From the NCBI GenBank assembly GCA_012064385.1, contig QRDG01000399.1, positions 208,874 to 272,873 on the forward strand: DNA of 64,000 bases, given 5' to 3'. The notes under the pieces are model-generated. The model ran no database searches and had not been told where the DNA came from. It saw nothing but the letters and a program-made list of their open reading frames with translations. This document shows, in pieces, positions 9,842-20,423 of the stretch. Position 1 is the stretch's first letter. Each line of letters begins with the position of its first letter. The DNA comes from Puccinellia tenuiflora. Its lineage: Eukaryota; Streptophyta; Magnoliopsida; Poales; Poaceae. A program made the translations under genes and the position numbers.

Positions 9842-10660
9842 TTAGATTTCAAAAGCACATAGATGGATTATATTTTCCCGCAAAATTGTTGTGGAAGATG
9901 TGTTCTTAGGAGCAATGCTCTTAGCAAGGATATCGAATTCATCTTCATCATTAGCCAACTCCCCCTCCTTCACAAAAACAATAGCATTAGGAGGGAGTTG
10001 GTTTCCTCTTCTCATTGGTCCTCTTGGATGTGACTCCAAATCCAAGTCCTTCCTTACCCACAACTCTCCTTTGATTCTCAAAAGATTATTGAGGTCTTTT
10101 CTCCTTGGATGCAAGACACAAGTCCTTTCTCAAGTTGAGCCTTCAACCTATTGTTCTCCAATAAGAGATGCCTTGACACACAAGGGGTTAGTGGCACAAG
10201 CATTTTCATTCACATCCTTATTTTGAGAGTTGTCATGTGACTCCTTAAGAACCTTGAGCTCTCTTGAGAGTGCATGTGAGCTTTCTCAAGATGCTCAAAA
10301 TCCTTAAGTAGTTCATTGTGACCATTCATAATGTTATCATTTTCATCCATGAATTCCTTAAGCTTATCAAGTGCATGATCACGGTCACCCATCATTTTAG
10401 ATAGATCTAAAGTGGAACTTCCTCAATAGAATCTTTAAGACATATGCATTATCTAGGGCTTCCTCAAGCTCCGCTATCCTATTAGCATCATCACGAGCGA
10501 AACCCTCAAGTTCACATATTCTTTCTTCATGTTCTTCTATGAGACCATATGCATTACCAAGTTGAGTCATGAAGGCATCAAATGCAATTTTATTTTCATT
10601 TTCAAGTGATCTCATGATTTGAAAGATTATTAGCATTCTCATCATCAAGTTCCTCAACAC
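9842..10660 (-). pseudogene. Frameshifted C-terminal gag to protease region
   Basis: Three short frames (10660-10397, 10395-10210, 10114-9842) read as gag C-terminal, Glu- and Leu-rich coiled-coil-like protein (ELEGFARDDANRIAELEE, LKDFEHLEKAHMHS), then basic and acidic spacer. They lie end to end in different registers, as expected after several indels. The first overlaps the end of the main gag frame. Confidence 0.6.
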
Positions 10661-12152
10661 AATTTAACAATGATGGAGTAGAGGAAATTGAGGGTTTTCG
10701 TGAGTGGGTTACCTTTGGAGATGTACCCTTGGCCATAAGGCACTTGTGTTTGGTAGGACCTTGCTTGTCATTAGGAGTTGAAAAGAGTGAATCCAACGAA
10801 GAAGGAATAACCCCAATTGCTATTGCCGCCATACCGACTTGTTCTTCTTCATCTTCACTTTCTTCACCTCCGGACAAATATTCTTGCTCATTTGTCACCA
10901 TTGCTCTTTTAGATACCTTCTTCATGAAGTTCTTGTTTTTAGGGACAAAGTTGGTTTTCTTGACAAGCTTTCCTCCATTCTCAATTCTACTCTTGTAGGG
11001 ACAATCCGCAACGAAGTGCTCACTATCTCCACAATTGAAACAAGTTCTTGCTTTCTTTGTACTTGAGCCTTCTCTTCCTTTGTTCTTCGTTGCATTTGAT
11101 CTAAAGTCGCCTTTCTTCCACCAATTGTGGTTGGCAAGTGCCAAGCACTCATTGTGTGACACTCTCTTCTCCTTCTCGGATGGGATATAGGTGGACCCAC
11201 CGTCATCACTTGATTCTTCCTCATCATAGGATGTTGCCTTCAAGGCAAGAGATACTTTCTTTATTCCATTTACTCGAGCTAGAACATCTTCCGAGGATTT
11301 CTTCATCATATTCATGGTGACAAAGGTACCCAAGACATCATTGGGAGTGAGTTCCATATAGTCCGCTCTTGCTTGAACATTCATTACCATGTTCTCATTG
11401 TATGGAATCAAGGTTTGAAGATATTTTCCCTTGAACCAATCATCATCACAGTCCTTGAATCCGACATCCTTCATGTCCACAACAAGAGCCTTGAGTCGTC
11501 GATATACGTCTTCCGGAACTTCTCCATCCTTCATGATGAAGTGGTCAACTTGCCGTTGGAGAAGTGTTTTCTTTGAGCGTTGCATGCTCACATTCCCATC
11601 ATACATGGCGAGTAGATACTCCCAAGCTTCCTTGGCATTTGGGAGAGATCGGATGTGCTCAACACCTTCATTGACCATTGCCTTCTCGAGCATGTGCATA
11701 GCATGTGCATTGAGTTGTTCATCAATGATCTCACTTGAGGTCAAATTGTTGATATCCTTAGGATAGTATCCCCTCTCAATGATTCTCCATATTTGCATTG
11801 AAGAGCTACACACATAAGATTTCATAGAAGCTTTCCAATTAGTAAAACGGGCCCTATCTACTAAAGCTGGATTACCAAGATTGTTAACATATGGATGTTG
11901 AACATTTAGAGCATTGTTATAAATATGTCCAAATTGATTTGGGTTTTCATTTCTAGATGAGTGTTCGTCACTTTCTTTTGAAGGAGTTATGGGATTACCA
12001 TGTTCATCTAGAGAGGGGCTTTCATTAGCATTGCTAGATGTAGAGGCAAGTTTCATTATTAGTTCCTCTAACCTATCCAACCTCTTATCGGTTCTTTCCC
12101 CCACGGACTCGACTTGCTTTTGAAGCAATTCCATGGGAGTGGGATCCCCCAT
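10602..12152 (-). CDS. Copia gag polyprotein (nucleocapsid zinc knuckle)
   Basis: 516 codons starting 39 bp after the PBS. Residues ~90-300 match the UBN2/retrotrans-gag fold typical of plant Copia (A-R-F-T-N-W-K-A-S-M, later ALVVDMKDVGF). A CCHC knuckle CFNCGDSEHFVADC lies around residue 370. Long Ser- and Glu-rich stretches surround the knuckle. Gag packages the element RNA into virus-like particles. The frame runs into a stop at 10602, where intact relatives continue, so this protein is probably truncated. Confidence 0.85.
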   Translation of the reverse strand: MGDPTPMELLQKQVESVGERTDKRLDRLEELIMKLASTSSNANESPSLDEHGNPITPSKESDEHSSRNENPNQFGHIYNNALNVQHPYVNNLGNPALVDRARFTNWKASMKSYVCSSSMQIWRIIERGYYPKDINNLTSSEIIDEQLNAHAMHMLEKAMVNEGVEHIRSLPNAKEAWEYLLAMYDGNVSMQRSKKTLLQRQVDHFIMKDGEVPEDVYRRLKALVVDMKDVGFKDCDDDWFKGKYLQTLIPYNENMVMNVQARADYMELTPNDVLGTFVTMNMMKKSSEDVLARVNGIKKVSLALKATSYDEEESSDDGGSTYIPSEKEKRVSHNECLALANHNWWKKGDFRSNATKNKGREGSSTKKARTCFNCGDSEHFVADCPYKSRIENGGKLVKKTNFVPKNKNFMKKVSKRAMVTNEQEYLSGGEESEDEEEQVGMAAIAIGVIPSSLDSLFSTPNDKQGPTKHKCLMAKGTSPKVTHSRKPSISSTPSLLNCVEELDDENANNLSNHEIT

Positions 12153-12191
12153 CCTCCTCTTTAGGCGGTGAAGCCTTTAATAAAGAGACGA

Positions 12192-12204
12192 GGCTCTGAT
12201 ACCA
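12192..12204 (-). other. Primer binding site (initiator Met tRNA type)
   Basis: Minus strand TGGTATCAGAGCC lies two bases inside the 5' LTR. It is complementary to the 3' end of plant initiator Met tRNA, the usual Copia primer. Confidence 0.9.
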
Positions 12205-12994
12205 ATTGAAAGGATCGATGAGGTTAACTAGAGGGGGGGGGGTGAATAGGTTAACTACATATTTTAATTCTTTTTCGTTTTAAATGGATATTGCTCAAAT
12301 ATAAGTTGTCTAGAATATGCAACTAGGTGAACAACCTTATATGATGAGCAAAAGATCACTAGCACCGGATATAGATATAGTAAGCTAGTGCTAACAAGTA
12401 AAGGTAAGTGCTAAGATAAACAACAAGATGACACGAAGATTTATCCTGAAGTTCACTTCCCAATGGAAGCTAATCTCCGTTGGAGCGGCGCGGTGTTCAC
12501 CAAAGTGAAACACCGAATAGCCTTGATATGGCACACCGTATCTCCGTTGTGACTTACCACCGATGTGGCGAGGCACTTGTCACTATGTTGCCGTTGAGGT
12601 TGGCAACTAGAACCTTTACAAGGATGAAGCACACTCCACAAGTTGGAGGGTCTTCACCAATTGCACCGAGCCGCCAAGACTCGATGCCCAAGGCCGGGGC
12701 ACGCACCACAACTTAATTGATGGCTCCCGGCAAAGTCTTCGTAGCTCCCAAAGCTCCGAAGGACCACAACCTTTTAGGGTTCCAATGAACACCAAGAGTA
12801 GCAAGCCCCCCTCTCACAAATCAAGGGGGAAATCTAATTGGTTTGGTTGAAGTGTAGATCTAGGTCTCCTCTCTCAAATCTCCAAAGGACTAAGTGATTG
12901 AGTGGCTAGAGAGGGAGATCTATCGATTTGAAGCTTTCAAACAATGGTGGTGTTCTTCTTTTGGTCGTGGTAGTTGTCTTGAGGTAGATGGAGG

Positions 12995-13030
12995 GGTATA
13001 AGTACCCCTCCACTAAAACTAGCCGTTTGA
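12995..13030 (-). promoter_or_regulatory. Core promoter of the 5' LTR: weak TATA region and AACGG box
   Basis: Minus strand has TCAAACGGCTA (13030-13020), 10 of 11 matches to the MSA consensus. It is followed by GTACTTATACCCC around 13005-12993. The TATA is weaker than in the sister LTR and lies in a palindrome, ggggtataagtacccc. Confidence 0.4.
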
Positions 13031-13049
13031 AGAGCAGCGCGCAGGAATA

Positions 13050-13380
13050 AACTGGGACGCCGGCCTGGAGCCCGGCCTAGGCCGGCCTGGTGGCCGGCCA
13101 CCATCCAGAGGCCTCCGGCCTGGACCCCGGCCTAGGCCGGCCTGGGGGCCGGCCAACATTCGGCAGATAGCAATCAGCAGGGCCGCCGGCCTGGGCCGGC
13201 CTGGGGGCCGGCCACCCACCCGAGGCCACCGGCCTGGAGCCCGGCCAGGTCCGGCCAGGAGGCCGGCCACCCACCAGAGGCGCCCGGCCTGGAGTCCGGC
13301 CTGGGCCGGCCTGGGGGCCGGCCACCCACCCGAGGCCTCCGGCCTGGAGCCCGGCCTAGGCCGGTCTGGGGCCGGCCAGC
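13050..13380. repeat. GGCCGGCC-type array in the 5' LTR
   Basis: About five units of ~67 bp, each with ccggcctgg...ggccggcc. The unit sequence differs from that of the array in the 3' LTR. Confidence 0.85.
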
Positions 13381-13580
13381 CTGCTGAGTGGCTTTCTTCC
13401 CTGCTCCTTTTCCGACAATACGCCATTTCTTCCTTTTTGCATATGCCCTGTTGATACTAGAGATTATGTTAAATACTTCCAAGTGTTGTAATCAAACATC
13501 AAAACAAGATTAACGGACAATGTCCTTTCACCTTGGAAAGTACATATAGTTTAAGATGGTAACCTGGCCAACAAGTACAA

Positions 13581-16285
13581 CTAATCTCCAACAGTGGTAT
13601 TATTCATGAGATGTGTCTGCAACCAACTGCCGAAAGTCGCCTCATGTTCCCCTTTAATCCAGGAGTCACGCTCCCCCGGGTTTTCAGTGCGTAGAATATT
13701 CTTGTGTTTCTCGATATACGGAGCAACCACGGTGGAATTGTGTAGAACTGTGTAGTGTGCTTGAGTGAAAGAAAGCACGTTCCTACATACCGTTGCTTTC
13801 CTTCCTAGTGTGCCTTTTCCAGTCAGTCTCCCCTCATACCGAGATTCAGGAACACCAATCGGCTTAAGGTCAGGAAGAAAGTCAACACAAAACTCAATGA
13901 CCTCCTCTGTTCCATAGCCCTTGGAGATGCTTCTTTCTGGCCTAGCACGGTTATGAACATATTTCTTTAAGACTCCCATGAACCTCTCGAAGGGGAACAT
14001 ATTGTGTAGAAACACAGAACCGAGAATTCTAATCTGTTCGACTAGGTGAACTAGGAGGTGCGTCATAATATTGAAGAAGGATGGCGGGAACAACAACTCG
14101 AAGTTGACCGGACATTGGACCACATCATTCCGTAACCCTGATAGACTTTCTGGATCGATTACCTTCTGAGAAATTGCATTGAGGAATGCACATACCTTCA
14201 CAATGGCTAGTCAAACATTTTCCGGTAGAATTTCCCTCAATGCAACCGGAAGCAATTGCGTCATAAGCACGTGACAGTCATGAGACTTTAGGTTTTGGAA
14301 TTTTTTCTCTTTTATATTTACTATTCCCTTTATATCCGACGAGAAGCTAGATGGGACCTTGATGGTGAAAAGGACTTCAAAAAAGATTTCCTTCTCTTCT
14401 TTGGTAAGAGTGTAGCTGGCATGCCCTTGAAACTTCCCTGCATGCATACCGTCTCGTCCTTTATGACGTTGCTGGTTCTTCCGTGCTTCCGGTGTATCTT
14501 TTGACTTCCTATATAAGCCCGGGAAGCCTAAAATATTCATGCAAAGATTCTTCGTCAGGTGCATCACGTCGATTGCAGAGCGGACCTCATGGACTTCTCA
14601 ATATTCTAGCTCCCAAAATATAGATTTCTTCTTCCACATGGGTGCGTGTCCGTCAGCGTCATTCGGAACATGTTCTCTGCCAGGACCCTTTCCAAAGATT
14701 ACATTTAAATCCTTAACCATACCAAATACATCAGCACAACTATGGGGACAGGCTTCGTCCGGGTTTCTGCCTTGCCATTGAAATGCTTGCCTTTTTCCTT
14801 AAGTGATGCCTGGGCGGAAGAAAACGACGATTGTACGGGTACACATTCTTCCTACATTTATCCAGATATATACTTTCAGTCTCATCTAAACAGTGCATGC
14901 ATGCATTGTATCCTTTGTTCGTCGGAGCAGGCCAATCATTGATGATTACGAACAGCAACGCTCGTAGATCAAATTCCTCCTGTTTGTGCTCATCCTACAC
15001 ACGTATACCTGGTTCGGCCCACAACTATAAAAGTTCATCAACTAATGGCCTTAGGTACACATCAATGTCGTTGCCGGGTTGCTTCGGGCCTTAGATGAGC
15101 ACTGGCATCATAATGAACTTCCGCTTTATGCACAACCAAGGAGGAAGGTTGTAGATACATAGAGTCACGGGTCAGGTGTTGTGACTGCAGCTCTGCTCCC
15201 CAAAAGGATTCATGCCATATGTACTTAGACCAAACCATAAGTTCCTTGCGTCACCTGTAAAGTCCGGGAAATCTCTCTTGATTTTTCTCCACTGCCGACC
15301 ATCAGCGGGGTGCCTCAGCATCCCGTCTTTCTTACGGTCTTTCATGTGCCATCGCAACAACTTGGCATGCTCTTTGTTTCTGAACAAACGTTTCAACCGT
15401 GGTATTATAGGAGCATACCACATCACCTTGGCAGGAACCCTCTTCCTGGGTGGCTCGCCCTCAACATCACCAGTGTCATCATTTCTGATATTATACCGCA
15501 ATGCAGTGCATACCAGACATTTATCCATATTCTCGTACTTCTCACTGCGGTAGAGGATGCAGTCATTAGGGCATGATGTATCTTCTGCACGTCTAATTCT
15601 AGAGGGCAGACAAGATTCTTTGCTTCGTACGTACTGGCGGGCAATTCGTTATTTTTGGAAGCATCTTCTTCATTAGTACCAGCAACTTTTCAAATCCCGA
15701 GTCAGTCACACCGGTCTCTGCCTTACACTTCAGTAATTCCAGTGTGCTACCCAGTTTCTTCTGGCCATCTTCACAAGTTGGGTACAACAATTTGTTGTGG
15801 TCCTGTAACATCTGCTCGAACTGCAACCTCTGCTTTTCTGTGTCGCAGTCTCTCTTTGCATCAGAAATGACCCGACCAAGATCATCAGCGGGCTCATCTG
15901 GTGCCCGTTCTTCACCTCCTTCTTCTTCATTGTCTTCCATTGCGGTATCAGCGTATTCAAGGAACATAGATCGGTAGTTGTCATCATCGTTCTCTTCTTC
16001 ATCGCCGTCTTCCATCATAACCCCTCTTTCTCCGTGCTTGGTCCAAACATTATAGCCGGACATGAAACCGGACCGAAGCAGGTGGCTCTGAATGACTCTT
16101 GAGAAAGTGTAATCCTTCTCATTCCGACATTCAACACATGGACAACACATAAAACCATCCCATCGCTTGTTCACCTCGGCCACAATGATAAAAGAACGCA
16201 CGCCTTCTCTGTAAGCGCCAGAGCGTCGGTCACCGTACATCCATTGATGGCTCATCTGCATCATGTAACTATATATCAAACACAA
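13581..16285 (-). pseudogene. Decayed TNP2-type CACTA transposase
   Basis: The pieces, in 5' to 3' order on the minus strand, are as follows. 16285-15599 is a Transposase-associated domain (WMYGDRRS, then CCPCVECRN) plus an acidic linker. 15528-15172 is the start of the Transposase_21 core (PRLKRLF, DGRQWRKI, LSTYGMNPFG). 14958-14740 holds NDWPAPTNKGYNACMHC. 14567-14211 and 14201-13581 are the DUF4218-like region (HDCHVLMTQLLPVALRE, then M-F-P-F-E-R-F-M-G). Stops and frameshifts separate the pieces. After 13581 the frame continues with stops toward DUF4216 and is cut at the LTR boundary. It cannot encode active transposase. Confidence 0.85.
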
Positions 16286-16559
16286 TCACGATGCTAAAAT
16301 TAGTACCCGCGTGGTCTAAACGAGAAAATAGTTGCTAACCTTTTAGGACACTTGGAAACAAAGAGGAGGAAGCTTAAGTGTGGCTCGGGCACCTCATATC
16401 ATGTTTGTCTTGTGTGAACTCAAGTGGCATCGCTCTAACAGGCATTTCACCGAACACCTCTAGTGCATATGAAGAAAACAAAAACTAGCACAAACCTACA
16501 CCACCTCCCACCAGAAAAAACAAGAGAGAGGGGAGAGGGGCTGCCATATATATAGGGTC

Positions 16560-16802
16560 AGCCCAATAGTCCCGGTTTGAGATACAAACCGGGACTAAAG
16601 GGGGGGCACCAGGCCGCAGCGGGCCGCAGACCCTTTAGTCCCGGTTTGTATCTCAAGCCGGGACTATTGGGCCCTAACGAGCCGGGACTAAAGGGTGACG
16701 TACGCTTCGGCGTTTTCGGGGCGACGTGTCCGGACCATTAGTCCCGGCCCAGGCCACGGCCGGGACTAATGGCCCGGACGAAAGGCCTGTTTTCTACTAG
16801 TG
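16560..16802. repeat. CACTA terminal and subterminal repeats with long inverted repeat
   Basis: Contains CACTAG at the very end (16802-16797, minus) and several tagtcccgg/ccgggacta motifs. A near-perfect inverted repeat of ~40-bp arms (about 16563-16601 and 16630-16672) is built on agtcccggtttg. CACTA transposase-binding repeats normally sit here. The right flank aat (16803-16805) would be the 3-bp TSD; its partner is lost. Confidence 0.8.
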
Positions 16803-16805
16803 AAT

Positions 16806-17851
16806 TGCATCCAGCATCAGCTTTACACGATCGATCTATCTTTGGTCCAACCTAAAACATCATTGAGTAGCATAATAACAGTTTCCCTGTTTAGCGTTTT
16901 CTCTAGTGGCTATTTATTTTATCTCCACGTTTAGACAAACCCTAAAGTCACTAGTAACCATATAGAGTCATTGATAGCCAGTTGTACATATATCTATCAA
17001 GAGCTAATGATATTATTAGACATTTGGTCACACAAAAGTGAGTAGGGACATCTGGCTCCCGAGCTTGATCATTTTTTTTAAACTTACCTTATCAAGTTTT
17101 AAAAATCTCAAAAATATTTTTGGATGTACTCAATGATGTATCCGACAAACGTGCAAAATCTCAGTTTAAAATACTTTGTATTCTGAGCTACACAAAAGTG
17201 AAAAAAATGGACCTGAGTATATAGTGAACCGTGCATACTTTCAAAACTCCAAAATTTATCATATATTTTCATTTATTGTGTAGCCCCAAATTCAAAGAAT
17301 TTAGCGTTACAATTCTGCATGCTTGTGTGATACATCATTGACTACATGCATAAAATTTTGAGATATTTTTGAAACTTATAGGTATGGTTTTTGAACTTTG
17401 AAATAAAGCGATTACTAGATCTCGGGAGCCAAAGTGAGTTTTCCCACACAAAATAATGGCCCACATCAATTTGGTGTCTCTTATAATTTGTGATACTCCA
17501 TACGAAACAAATCTTGACTTGTCCTGTAACAACAAATCTACAAATGGCACATTTGATGCACTTCAGAAAATAACCTAAGCATGATAAATATTCAACGAGG
17601 TTGTGATGTTCTCCAAAAATAAATCAACTTGTGGCTTCTCGCACGACAACTATTTTCTTTGCAATTTCATACACTTAATTCGTTCCTACATCGTATGACA
17701 AGTCGTCTTAACGAACTGGTTAACTTGTCGCCTTCAGGTTTCCTTGTTATGGTACAAATATGAGTTGCTTCAGAGCGTGAACTTGTCGGTTTGTGATTTT
17801 AATTCTCCAATCGAGTAACAGGAAGTTGCTTTATCTCATTGTTGTTTAGAT
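16806..17851. repeat. Local segmental duplication, copy A
   Basis: Aligns with 18813-19437: shared stretches include cgatcgatctatctttgg, aacagtttcc, aaaataacctaagcatgat and tgttatggtacaaat. Copy A is longer because a MITE is inserted in it. No gene is seen. Confidence 0.75.
17044..17430. mobile_element. MITE-like insertion with 9-bp TSD
   Basis: Inverted termini tggctcccgag (17053) and ctcgggagcc (17421-17430) bound ~380 bp of AT-rich DNA. Direct repeats aaagtgagt flank it at 17035-17043 and 17431-17439. The duplicate tract (copy B) lacks the insert. A 9-bp TSD fits a Mutator-type MITE. The left end carries about 10 extra bases before the inverted repeat. Confidence 0.6.
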
Positions 17852-18372
17852 TTTTTTTGAATAAAGAGAGTTTTCCTCTCTGATTTCTATTAATAAAAAC
17901 CAAGGTTCAGTAGCTACAAAAAAGTAAAGCGATCAAAAAGGGAAAAACATCAATGCTCATGCCATCTCCACATAGGAGAAATGGAGAGCCAGGGGGGAGT
18001 GTCTACAGACTCCCAGCCTATAGGCAAGGGAAAGAGACCAGGACCTACAGGAAAATTCCAACAACATCTAACACAAAACGAAGCAAACTGGAGCAGCAAA
18101 CACATGTAAAAACAGCCAACTAAACTAGACATCTAGAGATTTTTTCCTCCTCCGCTGCCTGGAGGTCTTCCTTTTTGTCCCAGATTTTTCACCCTGCGAT
18201 TCGTAGCACTCCAGTTCGCCAGCCCCTCGATGAATTGAAGACTTCATTTACCACTTGTTCGAGTAGTTTTGCTCCCCAGGTCATTGCCTCTCTGTGTCCC
18301 TGTTTTATCTGCAATATCGACCATGAATTAATCCAGTGAATCACCATATGAATCAGGATCATAGGGTCATGC
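17852..18372 (-). mobile_element. 5'-truncated LINE 3' end
   Basis: Starts with a poly-T run on the plus strand (poly-A tail on minus) and is flanked by a near-identical target duplication: atctcattgttgtttagat at 17833-17851 and atctcattgtttagat at 18373-18388. No coding frame of note. The structure is typical of target-primed reverse transcription. Confidence 0.75.
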
Positions 18373-18388
18373 ATCTCATTGTTTAGAT

Positions 18389-18812
18389 AAGTCGTGGTTT
18401 CATCTTAGATGCACATAGCCAAACAACATCTATTACACGTTCATGTGTTTTTTATTCCTGTGGGATTTAACATGTCATACCATCTTATTCCTATATTTTT
18501 GTATTCCCATGTTTTGAAAATGCTACGAACTAAAGAGGCCCTGGTACTGAGAGTACCGCAGTAGTATGTACTATAGGTATATAGATGGACAGTTCTCGAC
18601 AGTTCTACTGCTTTGTATGCTGTATGCAGCTACTGCCTCCAAGTTGCAGCTACAAGTGGCCTCTCATCTACCAATCAATAGTTTCAACGTAACCAAATCT
18701 TGCTAGCTACAAAGTTGAAACTGACCTGTCAGCAGTAGTAGTACATATCTGAGATGTGGAAGGACTTTAAACAATGGCGGTGATATTTAAGTTCCTCCAA
18801 CTCGCGGAATCA
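18389..18812. other. Intervening sequence between duplication copies
   Basis: AT-rich, no gene or named repeat recognised. Its start (18391-18414, gtcgtggtttcat...) resembles the sequence flanking the large CACTA in copy B. Confidence 0.5.
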
Positions 18813-19437
18813 CATTAATCAGCTCACACAATCGATCTATCTTTAGCCCAACCTAGAACAACACACTGATTAGCACAATAACAGTTTCCATATTTTAGCA
18901 TATACTTACTTTAGTGACAATTTATTTATCTCCTTGTTTAGAGAGACCACAAAGTAGATATATTATAGTAACCTTATGGAGTTATTGATAGCCTATTAGT
19001 ACATATCTATCAAGTAGTATTATTAACCATTGGACCATGCAAAAGTAACGACGGTGCATCCTATAAAATTTACAATAGTCCATAGGAATCCAATCAACTT
19101 ATGAGTTGCCGTATGATAGCAAATCGATTTGGCACGTACACACTTTAGAAAATAACCTAAGCATGATAAATATCCAATCAAACTGTGATGTTCCCAAAAA
19201 AATCAACTTCTGACTTCTCGCCCGTCAACAATTTGCTTTGCAAAGTCGCACTCGGTAATAATGTTTCCTATGTCGTATAACGAGTTGTCCTAACGCACCG
19301 ATTAACTTGTCGCCTTTCCATTTTCCTTGTTATGGTACAAATCCGAGATGCTTTAGCGCGTGAACTTGTCGGCTTGTGGTTTAATTCTCCAATCGTATAA
19401 CACGGACTTTCTTTATCTCATTGTTGTGTAGATAATT
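18813..19437. repeat. Local segmental duplication, copy B
   Basis: Second copy of the 16806-17851 tract, roughly 80% alike by eye and without the MITE. Its continuation (19438-19455) is the target site of the large CACTA. Confidence 0.75.
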
Positions 19438-19455
19438 GAAGGTAAAGCCGTCGTG

Positions 19456-19920
19456 CACTACCGGAAAAACTATCTTTGCCGTATGGCCATCGCTTTGCCG
19501 TGCGCAATCAGTATTGCGGAACACGGCAAAGAATATTTTGCCGTGCGTGGAGGAGGGGGATCACGGCAAAGCCAATATGCACGGCAAAACATAAGAAAAG
19601 CGCACGGCAAAACATATCGGAAGCACACGGCACATCTACGCCACTCGGCAAAGAAACTTTGCCGTGTGTTTTTCTACCAACCACGGCAAAGAATTTGACC
19701 AGGATTTGCCGCGGTTCCCCGATATTTCGCGGGAAAATATTTCTATTCGCGCGGCTTGTTCCCGCGCGGAAAAAAAATTCGCGGGAAAACCTTTGCCGTG
19801 TACGAAGAAGCAGCGCACGGCACATCATTGCTTTGCCGTGTGGCTTCCCTCCAGGCGCACGACACATCATCTCTTTGCCGTGTTCCCCGGGAAACCCACA
19901 CGGCAAAACATGTGTTTCTC
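19456..19920. repeat. Left terminal and subterminal region of the large CACTA
   Basis: TIR CACTACCGG followed by more than ten tttgccgtg or cacggcaaa motifs in both orientations, the expected binding region for CACTA transposition proteins. Confidence 0.85.
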
Positions 19921-20423
19921 CCTCTTTTCTATTTTTGTCGTTTCCGTAGACTTTCTTTGTTTCATTTCTTGTTAAGACTTATAATACACTCATTTACTTG
20001 AATTAATTATGTTTTTTGATAATATATATATAACCCTCCGGTGGTAGTGCGGGCCGCATGCGTCGTCGCAACCCCTAACAAGCGGACGAAACAGGCAAAA
20101 ACTCTTGTTTCGGTGGAACCGGCGCCGAGAGGGGTAGACGCATGAACTTTTTTGCTTGGTTGTGTAGATCAAGCAAAGCACTCAACATAGGTACTCAGCA
20201 TAGATGAGAACACACACATGAAATAACGTTTATTCTGGAGAAAGAGGAACAACATATGAAGAAAACATAGGTGGGCACACACACACAACACTCAACATAC
20301 GAACTCAACATAGGAAGATGACAACACACACACAGTACTCAACATAGGTACTCAAACTAACTATGACCAGGTCCTAAGCCGCGCGGTGCTGAGCCGCGGA
20401 CGCTCTGCTTCCAAAGAGCCGGA

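Larger units (their letters stand above)
1712..13530 (-). mobile_element. Maximus/SIRE-like Ty1/copia retrotransposon, probably recombinant
   Basis: Minus-strand order is 5' LTR (12207-13530), PBS, gag, protease motif, integrase, reverse transcriptase, RNase H, a third ORF, PPT and 3' LTR (1712-2988). Protease-integrase-RT-RNase H is the Ty1/copia order. A long extra ORF between pol and the 3' LTR is the hallmark of the SIRE/Maximus lineage. Both LTRs have TGAAAGGA...CTTTCA ends. The flanking 5-mers differ (gtaag at 1707-1711, ccttg at 13531-13535), and the LTR cores are clearly divergent. The gag-pol frame is broken several times, so the copy is not autonomous. Confidence 0.87.
12207..13530 (-). 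repeat. 5' LTR of the Maximus/SIRE-like element (1,324 bp)
   Basis: Ends are TGAAAGGA...CTTTCA on the minus strand. About 12207-12840 aligns well with 1712-2330. From there on, the leader, the promoter and the CCGG array differ from the other LTR: here the repeats are ~67-bp units built on ggcctgggggccggcc. Confidence 0.88.
13531..16802 (-). mobile_element. Truncated CACTA (En/Spm) element
   Basis: The right end, read on the minus strand, starts CACTAGTAGAAAACAGGCC, a standard CACTA terminus. It is followed by subterminal gggact/agtccc repeats. Inside is a decayed TNP2-type transposase. The left end is cut at 13530 by the Copia LTR boundary, in the middle of the DUF4216-like segment. The remainder is not found left of the Copia element. 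Confidence 0.85.

Noticed and set aside
12191..12204. tRNA gene
   Set aside because: Only the 3' complement of initiator Met tRNA is present; it is the primer binding site, with no cloverleaf.
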